64,000 nucleotides of DNA, taken from VRUE01 sp963837735 (lineage in GTDB: Bacteria > Actinomycetota > Thermoleophilia > Solirubrobacterales > 70-9). Both the position numbers and the translations under genes were made by a program. The stretch lies in contig CAWIOM010000006.1 in NCBI GenBank assembly GCA_963837735.1, positions 82,794-146,793 of the forward strand. The letters run 5' to 3'. Positions 36,924-45,780 of this stretch are shown one piece after another. Each line of letters opens with the position of its first letter. Within the stretch, counting starts at the first letter, position 1. The notes beneath the pieces are model-generated. The model saw nothing but the letters and a program-made list of their open reading frames with translations. It made no database searches and was not told where the DNA came from.

Positions 36924-38840
36924 CTAGCCGACCTCCTCCGCGTTGAATTCGCTCTTCAGCTTCTCGACCAGCGCCTCATGATCGACGTCCTCCGAACCCT
37001 CCCCGGCCTCGGCCGGGGCATCTCCGTCGAGCAGCTCGTAGGTGGGGCGCAGCGGCGCGCCGGTTACCGCCGTAAGCGCCTCGGTCATCTGCTCGCACTT
37101 GTCCTTCGCCTCGGCCTTGCGTTTGTTGAAGGTCAGCTCGGCCGGAAACCCGATCGTCAGCACCCCCTCCTCGACCCCCACGGGGCGGGCCCCGTCGAAG
37201 GTCGCCGCCAGCGCCGGGCTCGTCTCCCGCAGCTTCTCGATCACGGCCGGCCAGAGCCGGACGATCTCGTCGAGGGACAAGGCGGTATGCCGGAGGGGTC
37301 CCGTCGGAGGAGTCGAGGGGCGCTGCGGGCCGAGCTGTCCTCGACCCCTCGACTCCGCCGCCACCCCCGGCAGCATCCGCTTCGGCTGACGGCGAAGGAT
37401 CGGCCGGACTTGGCCGGACCGGAGCTCGTCAGCTGCCGCGGGCTCGGGGTCTGCGGCAGCTACGGGCTCAGCCTCCTCAGCTTCTGCGGGCTGGGCATCC
37501 TCAACCTTCGGCGCCTGAGCATCCGTCTCGCCGGCCGCTTGGGATTTCGGAGCGGGGTCCGCGTCGGAAATGTCCTGTGAAGCGGCGGCTGCCGCGGGTG
37601 GCGGAGGATCAGGGGGGTCGAGGACAGCCCGGCCCGCAGTGCCCCCCTGATCCTCCGTCAGGACCCGCGGCCCACCGCCTCCCATGCCTTTCTCGAGTCG
37701 CTCAACTCGTCTCAGCAATCCCTCGGCCGTCGAGTCGATGTCGGGCCGCGCCGCTTTGAGCAGCGCCACCTCGACCGCGAGCCGTGCATCGTCCCCCTCG
37801 CGAACCGCGGTCAGCGCCGCCGCCAGCTCGTCGATCGTGCGGACCAGAGCAGCGGCCCCGAACGAGCCGGCCTGGGCCTGGATCCTGCCCTCGTCCGTCG
37901 CGGTGACGACGAAGGTGCCCGGCACCTCGCCGACGGTCTGGGTGACGAGCAGCAGGCGCAGGTGGGCGAGCAGGTCACGGGCGAACTGGCCCGGGTCGCG
38001 TCCCGAGCGCGCCATCTTCTCGATCCCGACGAGGACGCCCCTGGGGTCCTCGGCGATGACCGCGTCGACCGTCTCGAAGAGCAGCTCGGCGTCGACCGCG
38101 CCGATCATCTCCATGACGTCGTCGAGGGCGACCTTCGCGCCGCCGAAGGAGACGATCTGGTCGAGGGTGCCGAGCGCGTCGCGGAAGCTGCCCGAGGCGG
38201 AGCGGGCGATCATCGCCGTCGCTCCGGGCTCGGCCTCGATCCCCTCCGCCGCCGAGACCCGCTCGAGCACCTCGGAGATCTGCTCGAGCGAGGGGCGCTG
38301 GAAGTCGAAGCGCTGGCAGCGATCGGCGATCGTCGCCATCACCTTGTGGGACTCGGTGGTGGCGAGCACGAAGACCGTGTTGGGAGGCGGCTCCTCTAGC
38401 GTCTTGAGGAAGGCGTTCCATGCCTCCTTGGTCAGCATGTGGGCCTCGTCGAGGATGTAGACCTTCCAGCGCCCGCCGGCGGGCGCGTAGGCGACCCGCT
38501 CGCGCAGGTCGCGGACGTCGTCCACCGACCGGTTGGAGGCGGCATCCATCTCGATCACGTCGATCGAGGTGCCGGCGGCGATCGTCGTGCAGGACTCGCA
38601 CTCGCCGCAGGGGGTGACGGTGGGCCCGCCCCGCTCGCAGTTGAGCGAGCGGGCGAGGATCTTCGCCATCGAGGTCTTGCCCGTCCCGCGCGAGCCGACG
38701 AAGAGATAGGCGTGGTGGACCTTGCCCTGCTCGACCGCGTTGCGCAGGGTGCGGACCACATGCTGTTGGCCGACGACCTCGTCGAAGGACCCGGGTCGGT
38801 GGCGGCGATAGAGGGAGGTCGAGTCGCTGGGGGACGGCAC
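36924..38840 (-). CDS. dnaX: DNA polymerase III subunits gamma/tau
   Basis: 638 residues. Clamp-loader ATPase: Walker A VGSRGTGKTSMAK, zinc-binding cysteines in CERGGPTVTPCGECESC, Walker B VYILDEAHML, sensor 1 LATTESHKV. After about residue 390 there is a Pro/Ala/Glu-rich linker holding two palindromic repeats (37305-37360 and 37602-37657), translated in frame, and then a C-terminal tau-type domain (LWPAVIEKLRETSPALAATF). GTG start at 38840: TACACT (38848-38853 on the plus strand as AGTGTA) ends 7 nt before it, so the mRNA may be leaderless. First gene of dnaX-ybaB-recR. Confidence 0.94.
   Translation of the reverse strand: MPSPSDSTSLYRRHRPGSFDEVVGQQHVVRTLRNAVEQGKVHHAYLFVGSRGTGKTSMAKILARSLNCERGGPTVTPCGECESCTTIAAGTSIDVIEMDAASNRSVDDVRDLRERVAYAPAGGRWKVYILDEAHMLTKEAWNAFLKTLEEPPPNTVFVLATTESHKVMATIADRCQRFDFQRPSLEQISEVLERVSAAEGIEAEPGATAMIARSASGSFRDALGTLDQIVSFGGAKVALDDVMEMIGAVDAELLFETVDAVIAEDPRGVLVGIEKMARSGRDPGQFARDLLAHLRLLLVTQTVGEVPGTFVVTATDEGRIQAQAGSFGAAALVRTIDELAAALTAVREGDDARLAVEVALLKAARPDIDSTAEGLLRRVERLEKGMGGGGPRVLTEDQGGTAGRAVLDPPDPPPPAAAAASQDISDADPAPKSQAAGETDAQAPKVEDAQPAEAEEAEPVAAADPEPAAADELRSGQVRPILRRQPKRMLPGVAAESRGRGQLGPQRPSTPPTGPLRHTALSLDEIVRLWPAVIEKLRETSPALAATFDGARPVGVEEGVLTIGFPAELTFNKRKAEAKDKCEQMTEALTAVTGAPLRPTYELLDGDAPAEAGEGSEDVDHEALVEKLKSEFNAEEVG
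37305..37360 (-). repeat. Palindromic element A inside dnaX
   Basis: 56 bp: 16-nt arm CGGAGGAGTCGAGGGG (37305-37320), 24-nt centre (37321-37344), 16-nt arm CCCCTCGACTCCGCCG (37345-37360); 15 of 16 arm pairs match. The reverse complement of the centre differs from that of element B at two of 24 positions. It codes for the dnaX linker residues ESRGRGQLGPQRPSTPP. Confidence 0.8.
37602..37657 (+). repeat. Palindromic element B inside dnaX
   Basis: 56 bp with the same 16-24-16 layout as element A but inverted: arms CGGAGGATCAGGGGGG (37602-37617) and CCCCCCTGATCCTCCG (37642-37657) pair perfectly; the centre (37618-37641, beginning TCGAGGACAGC and ending GGCCCGCAGTG) is shared with element A. Arms differ between the copies although each pair is self-complementary. 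Confidence 0.8.
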
Positions 38841-38875
38841 TGCGGCCAGTGTACTTGCGCAGATACCGTGCGCCG

Positions 38876-40362
38876 GTGCCATCCGGGGCCCGTAACTGGC
38901 TGACGCCGGCCGCCTGGGTCGCCGCCGTGGCGGCGGCCCTGCTGCTGCTCGTTCCCGACCGGCTTCCCCAACTACGACACGATCTACTCGCTGCTCTGGG
39001 GGAGGGAACTGGGCGAAGGCCTGAGCCCGGACCGCGGTGCCGCCCTGCCCCCCACCCCGCACCCGCTCGCCGAACTGTTCGGCCTCCTCGCCTCGCCCTT
39101 CGGCAGCGGCGCGATCGACCTGACGATGGTCGTCGCCTACATCGCCCTGGGCCTGGTCGGCTACCTCGTCTACCGGCTCGGCTCGCTCTGGTTCGACCGG
39201 CCGATCGGCGCCCTCGCGGCACTGATCGTCCTCACCCGGGCGCCCTTCCTCTCCAACGGCCTGCGCGCCTACGTCGACCTCCCCTACATCGCCCTCTGCC
39301 TCGGCGCGCTCGTCGATCGAGACCAGGCGCCCGCGCGCCGGCTGGCCGGTCCTCGCCCTGCTCGTCCCCGCCGGCCTCCTGCGCCCCGAGGCCTGGCTCT
39401 TCTCCTTCGCCTACCTCGCCTACCTGCTGCTCACCTCTCCGGAGGGCTCGGAACCCGCCGCCGATGGGCCGAAGATACGCCTATATAGGGTGTTCTCGGC
39501 CCATCGGCGGGGGTGGGTGGTGGGGGTTGCGTGTCTTGCGATTGCCGCGCCGGTGATTTGGGCGCTTTTCGACTGGATCGCGAACGGGCAGCCCGACCTA
39601 CTCGTTCACCGGCACCCGCGAGACGGTCGACACGCTCCATCGCCAGACCGGGCCGGTCGACCTCGTCCTCTACGGGCCGCGGCGGCTCGGCGAGGTCCTG
39701 CAGTGGCCGGGGATGGTCGGCGCCTTCGGCGGCGTCGTCCTCGGGCTCGCCTTCCTTCGACGCCGCAGTGCGGTCGGCGTCGCCGCCGCGGCGCTCGCTC
39801 TCGGCGGCTTCGCGATCCTCGCCTGCGCCGGCCTCGCGATCCTTCCCCGCTACACGATGCTCGCCGCCTCGGTGCTGGCCGTGTTCGCCGCGCTCGGCCT
39901 GCTCGGCTGGCGCCTGCTCGAGCGTGGCCACCCCTGGCGGCGCGGCCTGGCAGGCGTTCGCGGCGGTCGTCGCGCTGATGGTCGTGATCTGGGTTCCCAA
40001 CCAGTACGACCTGCTTCATCGCGTCGATGTCGACCTCACCAACCAGGCGGGCATCGAGGGAGACCTCCACGACCTCGCCGAGTCCGGCGCCTTCGATCCC
40101 CTCTGCCTGCCGATCTCGGTCCCCAACCACCGCGCCGTCCCCCGGCTCGCCTTCGACCTCAAGGTCCGGCCGAGCCGGATCGTCAGCGCCAGCGAGCAGC
40201 GCCAGCCCCGCCACGGCTACTTCCTCGAACCGGCGAGCGCCTTCGTCGTCCACAACTTCGTCCTCGACCCCAACGACCCGGCGCGATTGGCGAGCCACGT
40301 CCCGCACGGCTTCCGCCCGGTCGCCCGCAACGAGTCCTGGGATGCTCTACCGCCGCTGCTGA
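38876..40362 (+). CDS. Polytopic membrane glycosyltransferase-like protein (five frameshifts)
   Basis: Reads as about 493 residues after removing five single-base insertions (near 38958, 39325, 39598, 39945 and 40340). The first luminal loop is FPNYDTIYSLLWGRELGEG, with the Asp of the PMT/GT-C mannosyltransferase fold, followed by TPHPLAELFGLL and repeated membrane segments (MVVAYIALGLVGYLVYRLGS; GGFAILACAGLAILPRYTML). The C-terminus is NESWMLYRRC. Palindromic element 39458-39510 lies in frame within a cytoplasmic loop. GATACC ends 8 nt before GTG 38876, suggesting a leaderless mRNA. Substrate unknown. Errors or decay cannot be separated by eye. Confidence 0.6.
39458..39510 (+). repeat. Palindromic element C inside the glycosyltransferase gene
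   Basis: 15-nt perfect arms CCGCCGATGGGCCGA (39458-39472) and TCGGCCCATCGGCGG (39496-39510) around a 23-nt centre containing CGCCTATATAGGG. The reading frame passes through it and encodes ADGPKIRLYRVFSAHR. Related to elements at 41198-41246 and 45394-45438. Confidence 0.75.
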
Positions 40363-40397
40363 GCAATCGGCCGCTGCTGCCGCGAGAACGCCTGAAC

Positions 40398-41177
40398 TCA
40401 GCCGCCCTCGGCGCTGACCAGCGCCGCGTGGGCCTCGGCCGAGAGGCCCGGGTCGCCGAGGTCGATATGCGGCGGCAGCTCGACGTGCAGCTCGTCGGAC
40501 GGGTCGAGGCCGGCCCGCAGCCCGCCGGCGCGCGAGTCGAGCACATGGCCGCCGCGCTCGCGGGCGGAGTCGATGAAATGCAGGTGGTAGCCGGCGACCT
40601 CGATCCCCTCGGCATAGCTGGGGAAGCGGAAGCCGAGCATCGTCCCCTCGACGTCGGCCAGATCGAACTCGTGCTGCTCGGCGACGACCTCGGTCAGCGA
40701 GCGGTAGGGCGGCGACTGACGGGGAACCGAGCGCGCGCGCACCCACTCGAAGCTACCGTCGAGGCGGATCGCACAGGAGGAGGCGCCGGCGGGGATCAGG
40801 CCGTCGAGGCGCGCGAGGAGCTGCTCGTGGGACAGGGGACCGGCGATCTCCTCCTCGACCGTCGGCTGAAAGCGGGTGACGACGGCGAACGGCGTCCTCT
40901 CCGCCGCCTCGACCGGGCGGATCCAGCCATCGACGTCGGCGCGGTAGAAGCCGCCGTCGAGGGCGATCATCTCGCCGTCGAGGCCGTTCAGGGTCCCCAG
41001 GCCGAGGTCGCCGTGCTCGGCCAGCTCGGCGAAGCTCAGATCGCCGTCGTAGGCGCCGTCGAGCAGGGCGCCGATCGTCGAAGCCTGGAAGAGGACGTGC
41101 GGCTCGCGCTCGGCGTGCAGTTCCTCCTCGCGCAGGGCCTCGACGTGCAGCGACCGGATCCAGCGCTCGTCGAGCAT
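40398..41177 (-). CDS. budA: Alpha-acetolactate decarboxylase
   Basis: 259 residues. Converts acetolactate to acetoin. The family fold is seen in VLFQASTIGALLDGAYDGD, FGDLGLGTLNGLDGE-like HGDLGLGTLNGLDGEMIALD, FRFPSYAEGIEVAGYHLHFI and GGHVLD; the histidines of GYHLHF and GGHV are the zinc ligands of the family. Length matches (about 240-260). No acetolactate synthase gene is near, so it may serve acetoin formation or acetolactate disposal. It is convergent with the glycosyltransferase gene and divergent from the membrane protein gene at 41262. Confidence 0.93.
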   Translation of the reverse strand: MLDERWIRSLHVEALREEELHAEREPHVLFQASTIGALLDGAYDGDLSFAELAEHGDLGLGTLNGLDGEMIALDGGFYRADVDGWIRPVEAAERTPFAVVTRFQPTVEEEIAGPLSHEQLLARLDGLIPAGASSCAIRLDGSFEWVRARSVPRQSPPYRSLTEVVAEQHEFDLADVEGTMLGFRFPSYAEGIEVAGYHLHFIDSARERGGHVLDSRAGGLRAGLDPSDELHVELPPHIDLGDPGLSAEAHAALVSAEGG

Positions 41178-41197
41178 CGCGCAGAGTCTCCCACACC

Positions 41198-41246
41198 GCC
41201 GACGGGCCGAAAATGCGCGACATAGGCGGATTTTCGGCCCGTCGGC
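41198..41246. repeat. Palindromic element D between budA and the membrane-protein gene
   Basis: Perfect 17-nt arms GCCGACGGGCCGAAAAT (41198-41214) and ATTTTCGGCCCGTCGGC (41230-41246) around a 15-nt centre. On the minus strand the centre reads CCGCCTATGTCGCGC, aligning with CGCCTATATAGGG of element C. It lies in the divergent promoter region. Confidence 0.8.
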
Positions 41247-41247
41247 A

Positions 41248-41261
41248 GATAGCCTGGCTCC
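41248..41261 (+). promoter_or_regulatory. Leaderless promoter -10 element
   Basis: GATAGC (41248-41253) is followed by 8 nt and the ATG at 41262, with no Shine-Dalgarno sequence. It begins two bases after palindromic element D. The same GATAGC plus 8-nt geometry precedes the ATC start at 61259. Confidence 0.5.
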
Positions 41262-42239
41262 ATGGCCGGTGGCTTCGGGCGATCGAAATGGTTCGGGCTG
41301 ATCGGCGTCGTCGTCGTCGCCGCGATCGTCATCGTGATCGCGACCACGACCGGCGGCGGGGAAGCCAACCCGAAGCTGACCATGGGGCTGATCTTCGGCG
41401 TCCTGGCGGTCTTCTTCGTCATCCTCCTCGCCCTCCAGCGCTCCGACCTCGAGCGCGCCGCGGAGAGCGGCGCCCGCGGCACGGACAGGGCGGCGGCCGA
41501 AGGCGGCGGCCGGACGATCGACAACCCGACGACGATGACCGAGCCCGACCTCTGGGCGGCGCTCGCCGTGAAGCCGATCGACGCCGACGCGATCCGCGCC
41601 CGCTCGCAGATGTGGGACGCCGGCCGGCGCAGCCTGAAGCTGGGGGCGATCGTCGTCGCCCTGATCTTCGTCACGGTCCCGGCGATGTACCTGCTGGAAA
41701 GCTTCGTTCCGCTGTTGATCGGCGGCCCGCTGATCGCGATCGCCGCGATCTACGGCAGCATCCGGGCGTTGGCGCCCGGTGGAGAGCTCGACCGCGGCTA
41801 CGAGCTCGCCGGCGAGGCGATGGCGCCGCTCGGCCTCGAGGTGACCGAGCGGCCGTCCGTGAGGATCGAGATGCGCGAACCGGCGACGCCGCGCATGGGC
41901 CCGCGGATCCACGGCGCCGTCGTCCTCAGCGGCGAGCGCCACGGCCGCCGGGTCTCGGTGCGGCTGGGCAGCGAGGAGGTTTCGAGCACCAGCGAGGTCA
42001 CCGTCGGCGCCGTCGTCCCCGTGTTCACCGCCAGGTCGAGCGACGGCCGCATCCGCCCCGAGGAGGGCGCTCCGGCGGCGGTAGTCGAGGCGTTGCGGGC
42101 GGTCCCCAACTCGACCCGCTGGAGGAAGGTCGCAGTCAAAGGCGGGCCCGCGGGCGTGGTCGTCGCCCGTAAGGGCGGCGAGCAGTCCGACTGGATGTGC
42201 GACCTCTGGCTCGCTGAGCGCCTGGCGGACGCCGGCTGA
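41262..42239 (+). CDS. Membrane protein of unknown function
   Basis: 325 residues. Two membrane segments at the N-terminus (WFGLIGVVVVAAIVIVIATT; LTMGLIFGVLAVFFVILLAL), a cytoplasmic stretch, two more in the middle (LGAIVVALIFVTVPAMYLLE; VPLLIGGPLIAIAAIYGSI), then a soluble C-terminal domain (IHGAVVLSGERHGRRVSVRLG, NSTRWRKVAVKGGPAGVVVARK). No known family is recognised. Its stop overlaps the ATG of the channel-like gene that follows, so they are likely co-transcribed. Leaderless start. Confidence 0.7.
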   Translation: MAGGFGRSKWFGLIGVVVVAAIVIVIATTTGGGEANPKLTMGLIFGVLAVFFVILLALQRSDLERAAESGARGTDRAAAEGGGRTIDNPTTMTEPDLWAALAVKPIDADAIRARSQMWDAGRRSLKLGAIVVALIFVTVPAMYLLESFVPLLIGGPLIAIAAIYGSIRALAPGGELDRGYELAGEAMAPLGLEVTERPSVRIEMREPATPRMGPRIHGAVVLSGERHGRRVSVRLGSEEVSSTSEVTVGAVVPVFTARSSDGRIRPEEGAPAAVVEALRAVPNSTRWRKVAVKGGPAGVVVARKGGEQSDWMCDLWLAERLADAG

Positions 42240-43680
42240 TGCTGCGCAGGGCCGCGGAATCGACCCGCGGGCGACTGATCCTGCTGCTCGGCACCGTGGC
42301 GGCCGTCCTCCTCGGCAGCGCCGCCATCGCCCATTTCGCCTTCGACCAGTACGAGAACTACGGGGGGGCGCTCTGGTCGGGGACGCTCCACCTGCTCGAC
42401 CCCTCGAGCCTCCACGATGACGAGGGCGCCGCCCGAGCGCGTCGATCGGCCTCTTCCAGGCCGTCACCGGCCTCGTCCTCATCGTCGGCCTGCTCTTCAC
42501 CTTCGTCGCCGAGGTGATGTCCCGCTCGCTGACGCGGCTCGGCGAGGCCGACCGCCCGGTCAGCGCCGAGGGTCATCTGCTCCTCGTCGGCGGCACGGCC
42601 CTCGTCCCGGTCGCGACCCGCTCGATTGCCGAAGCCCTGCGCCTCGGCGGCTCGCCGCAGCGGCTGGTCGTGCTCGCCCCGGAGTCCGCCCGCGAGTCCC
42701 GCGCCCAGCTCCTCGACGCGCTCGAAGAGGCGGCCGGCGGGCTTCGGTTCGAGCTCGTCTTCGGCGACACCGCCGGCGACTCCGGCTTCGAGCTGGCGGG
42801 CGCCGAGCGGGCGGCGACGATCCTGCTGATGGCCTCCGGCAGCGGTGGGGTCGGGGCCATAGCGGCCGACGTCGAGGTCACCCAGAGCGGCCTGGCGCTG
42901 CTCGACTACCTGCGCGAGCGGGGCGGCTCGCCGTTGGTCCGCCTCCTCTTCCGCCGCGGCCGCAACGTCGACGCCGCCTGGGAGCTCTTCCCCGAGGAGT
43001 GGGACGCGATCGTCGGCGACCGCTCGATCGGCGGCGTCCTGCGCGTGGCGCTGACCAAGCCGGCGAAGCTGGAAAGCATCCCCGGCGGGATCGCGATCCT
43101 CGACCAGGAGATCCACCGCTACACGGAGCTCGTCGGCAGCGCCTGGGCTGCGGCCGGCGCCGAGTCGCGGCCGCTGCGCCTGGCGATGGTCGGCTGCGGG
43201 ATCAACGCGCCGGCGCTGATGGAGGACCTCTCCCAGGTCGGCGCCGAGCGCTTCCGGGTCACCGTCCTCGCCGCCCGCACCGCCTTCGAGGACTACCTGG
43301 GCTCCGAGCAGCGCTACGGCGTCTCAGTCGACTTCGTCGAGTCCTCGGCCGACGACCCCGAGGCGCTCCTCGCCCACCTCGCCGAGGCGAATCCCGACGT
43401 CGTCCTCGTCACCCCCAGCCCCGCCGACCGCGACATGCGTTCCTCCGACGCGGTCGCGACCCTCTCCGCCCTGCGGACGTTGGGCGGGGTCGGTGCCGAG
43501 ACTCCCGTGCTCGCCGAGGTCTTCCTCCCCGACACCGCCGCCCGCCTCCCCCGCGACCCGCGCCTGCTGGCGATCTCCAGCCTGCGAGCGGTGGGGATCG
43601 CGGTCACGCTCAGCATCTTCGACCCGAATCGCGCCGCCGAGCTCGAGCGCCGGCTGGCGGCCGACGCCGACGATTCGTGA
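42239..43680 (+). CDS. CASTOR/POLLUX-type ion-channel-like protein with RCK-like domains (one frameshift)
   Basis: About 480 residues when one missing base near 42440 is restored. Two membrane segments (LILLLGTVAAVLLGSAAIAHFAF; LFQAVTGLVLIVGLLFTFVAEVM) flank a pore-like loop (ALWSGTLHLLDPSS), then tandem Rossmann RCK-like domains: HLLLVGGTALVPVATRSIAEAL with ERAATILLMASG, and RLAMVGCGINAPALMEDLSQ. This matches bacterial relatives of plant CASTOR/POLLUX channels. Ion selectivity and ligand are unknown. It overlaps the previous stop by one base; an ABC exporter follows 10 bp later. Confidence 0.75.
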
Positions 43681-43690
43681 CAATCACCCG

Positions 43691-44580
<890 letters not shown>

Positions 44581-44584
<4 letters not shown>

Positions 44585-45390
44585 GCGCCCCGGGCGCGGC
44601 GGTGAGCGCGGCGCCGGCCAGGATGCGGCGCCTGGAACCGAGGGCGATCCTCGGCGTGATGAGTCGCGAGTACGCCAACTTCGGCACCTACTGGAAGGGC
44701 ACGACCTTCTCCAGCCTGCTCGAACCGACCATCTACCTGCTCGCCTTCGGCCTCGGGCTGAGCGCGACCCTGATCGACGAAGTCAACGGCCAGCCCTACA
44801 TCGAGTTCGTCGGCACCGGGATGGTGGCGACGGCGGTGATCTTCTCCAGCGCCCTGCCGGCGATGTTCGGGACCTTCGTCAAGCACCGCTTCCAGAACAC
44901 CTACGAAGCGATCCTCGCCGCCCCCGTCGACGTCGAAGAGCTGGTCAGCGCCGAGATGCTCTGGATCGGCCTGCGCTCGGGGGTCTACGGCTGCTTCCCG
45001 CTGCTGGTGACGATGGCCTTCGGCCTCGATCCCGCCTGGGGGATGCTGCTCGTCCCCTTCTTCTGCTTCGTCACCGCGCTCGGCTTCGCCGGCTTCGGCG
45101 TCGCGATGGCGGCGACCGTCGCCAAGATCGACCAGTTCAACTACGTGACGACGCTCTTCGTCACCCCGCTCTTCCTGGTCGCCGGCACCTTCTTCCCGAT
45201 CGAAGGGCTGCCGCATGGCGTCCAGATCGTCGCCCAGCTCAACCCGCTCCTGCAGCTGGTCGAACTGGTCCGCGGCGCCGCCTTCGGCTTCGAGACGGTC
45301 GACATCGCCCGCTTCGCCTTCCTCGTCGCCTTCTCCTTGATCATGTGGCGCCTCGCCTGCGCCCGCATGTACAGGCGGCTGATCGACTGA
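44581..45390 (+). CDS. NodJ-type ABC-2 permease
   Basis: 269 residues with six predicted membrane segments. It has the ABC-2 family features VGTGMVATAVIFSSALPAMFGTFVKHRFQNTYEAILAAPV-type coupling region and the C-terminal FLVAGTFFPIEGLPHGVQ with LNPLLQLVELVRG. It forms the exporter with the preceding ATPase. GTG start overlaps the ATPase stop. A palindromic repeat starts 4 bp after its stop. Confidence 0.9.
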
Positions 45391-45393
45391 CGC

Positions 45394-45438
45394 TCCGCTG
45401 TTCCCTATGGTCGTAATACGCCCATAGGGAACAGCGGA
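45394..45438. repeat. Palindromic element E between the ABC exporter and SRP RNA
   Basis: Perfect 17-nt arms TCCGCTGTTCCCTATGG (45394-45410) and CCATAGGGAACAGCGGA (45422-45438) with an 11-nt centre. On the minus strand the centre region reads GGGCGTATTACGACC and aligns with elements C and D (shared GC-S-TAT). Arms are unrelated to those of C and D. It lies 10 bp from the SRP RNA 3' end and could act as a terminator. Confidence 0.75.
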
Positions 45439-45447
45439 AGAAGTAGT

Positions 45448-45718
45448 GGACCGTGCGCCCGCCTTCGAGACGAGGCCTCCGAGCGTGTCCGTCGCTTTTG
45501 GCTCGGGCCGGGCTCGCCTGCGGCACCCGCGGCATCCGCTTAAGGCTGCTTCCTTCCGGACCTGACCTGATTCGCGTGCCCACGTCGCGCAGGACCCGGC
45601 CGTCAACGCCTCCTGCGGCGCACCGACCCCGAAGGCCGGCCCCTCAGAACGGAGTTCGGCCCCGCTAGAGCGGATTGCGGGTTACAGGGCACCGCTGATT
45701 CCCCGCCTAGCACGGTCC
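45448..45718 (-). ncRNA. ffs: Signal recognition particle RNA, large bacterial type
   Basis: About 271 nt. Domain IV carries the invariant GGTCAGGTCCGGAAGGAAG with AGCAGCC (minus strand of 45545-45567), flanked by a long pairing stem (CCTGCG with CGCAGG, GGCCGGG with CCCGGCC). The 5' part has the Alu-domain signature GTGCTAGGCGGGGA, GCGGTGCCCTGTAACC and CAATCCGCTCTAGCGGGG, as in Bacillus scRNA. The ends pair over 9 bp (GGACCGTGC with GCACGGTCC). It targets nascent membrane and secreted proteins with Ffh. The long form with Alu domain is notable because several actinobacteria have the short form. Confidence 0.93.
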
Positions 45719-45780
45719 GCCCGCGATCCTACCGGCCGCCGGCAGAGGGCGGGCCACCGACCCATAAGATCGCCCGGCCG

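Noticed and set aside
38876..40362. Calling the glycosyltransferase a pseudogene
   Set aside because: All five breaks are single-base insertions and the corrected protein is complete to its C-terminus, matching the error pattern found in essential genes.
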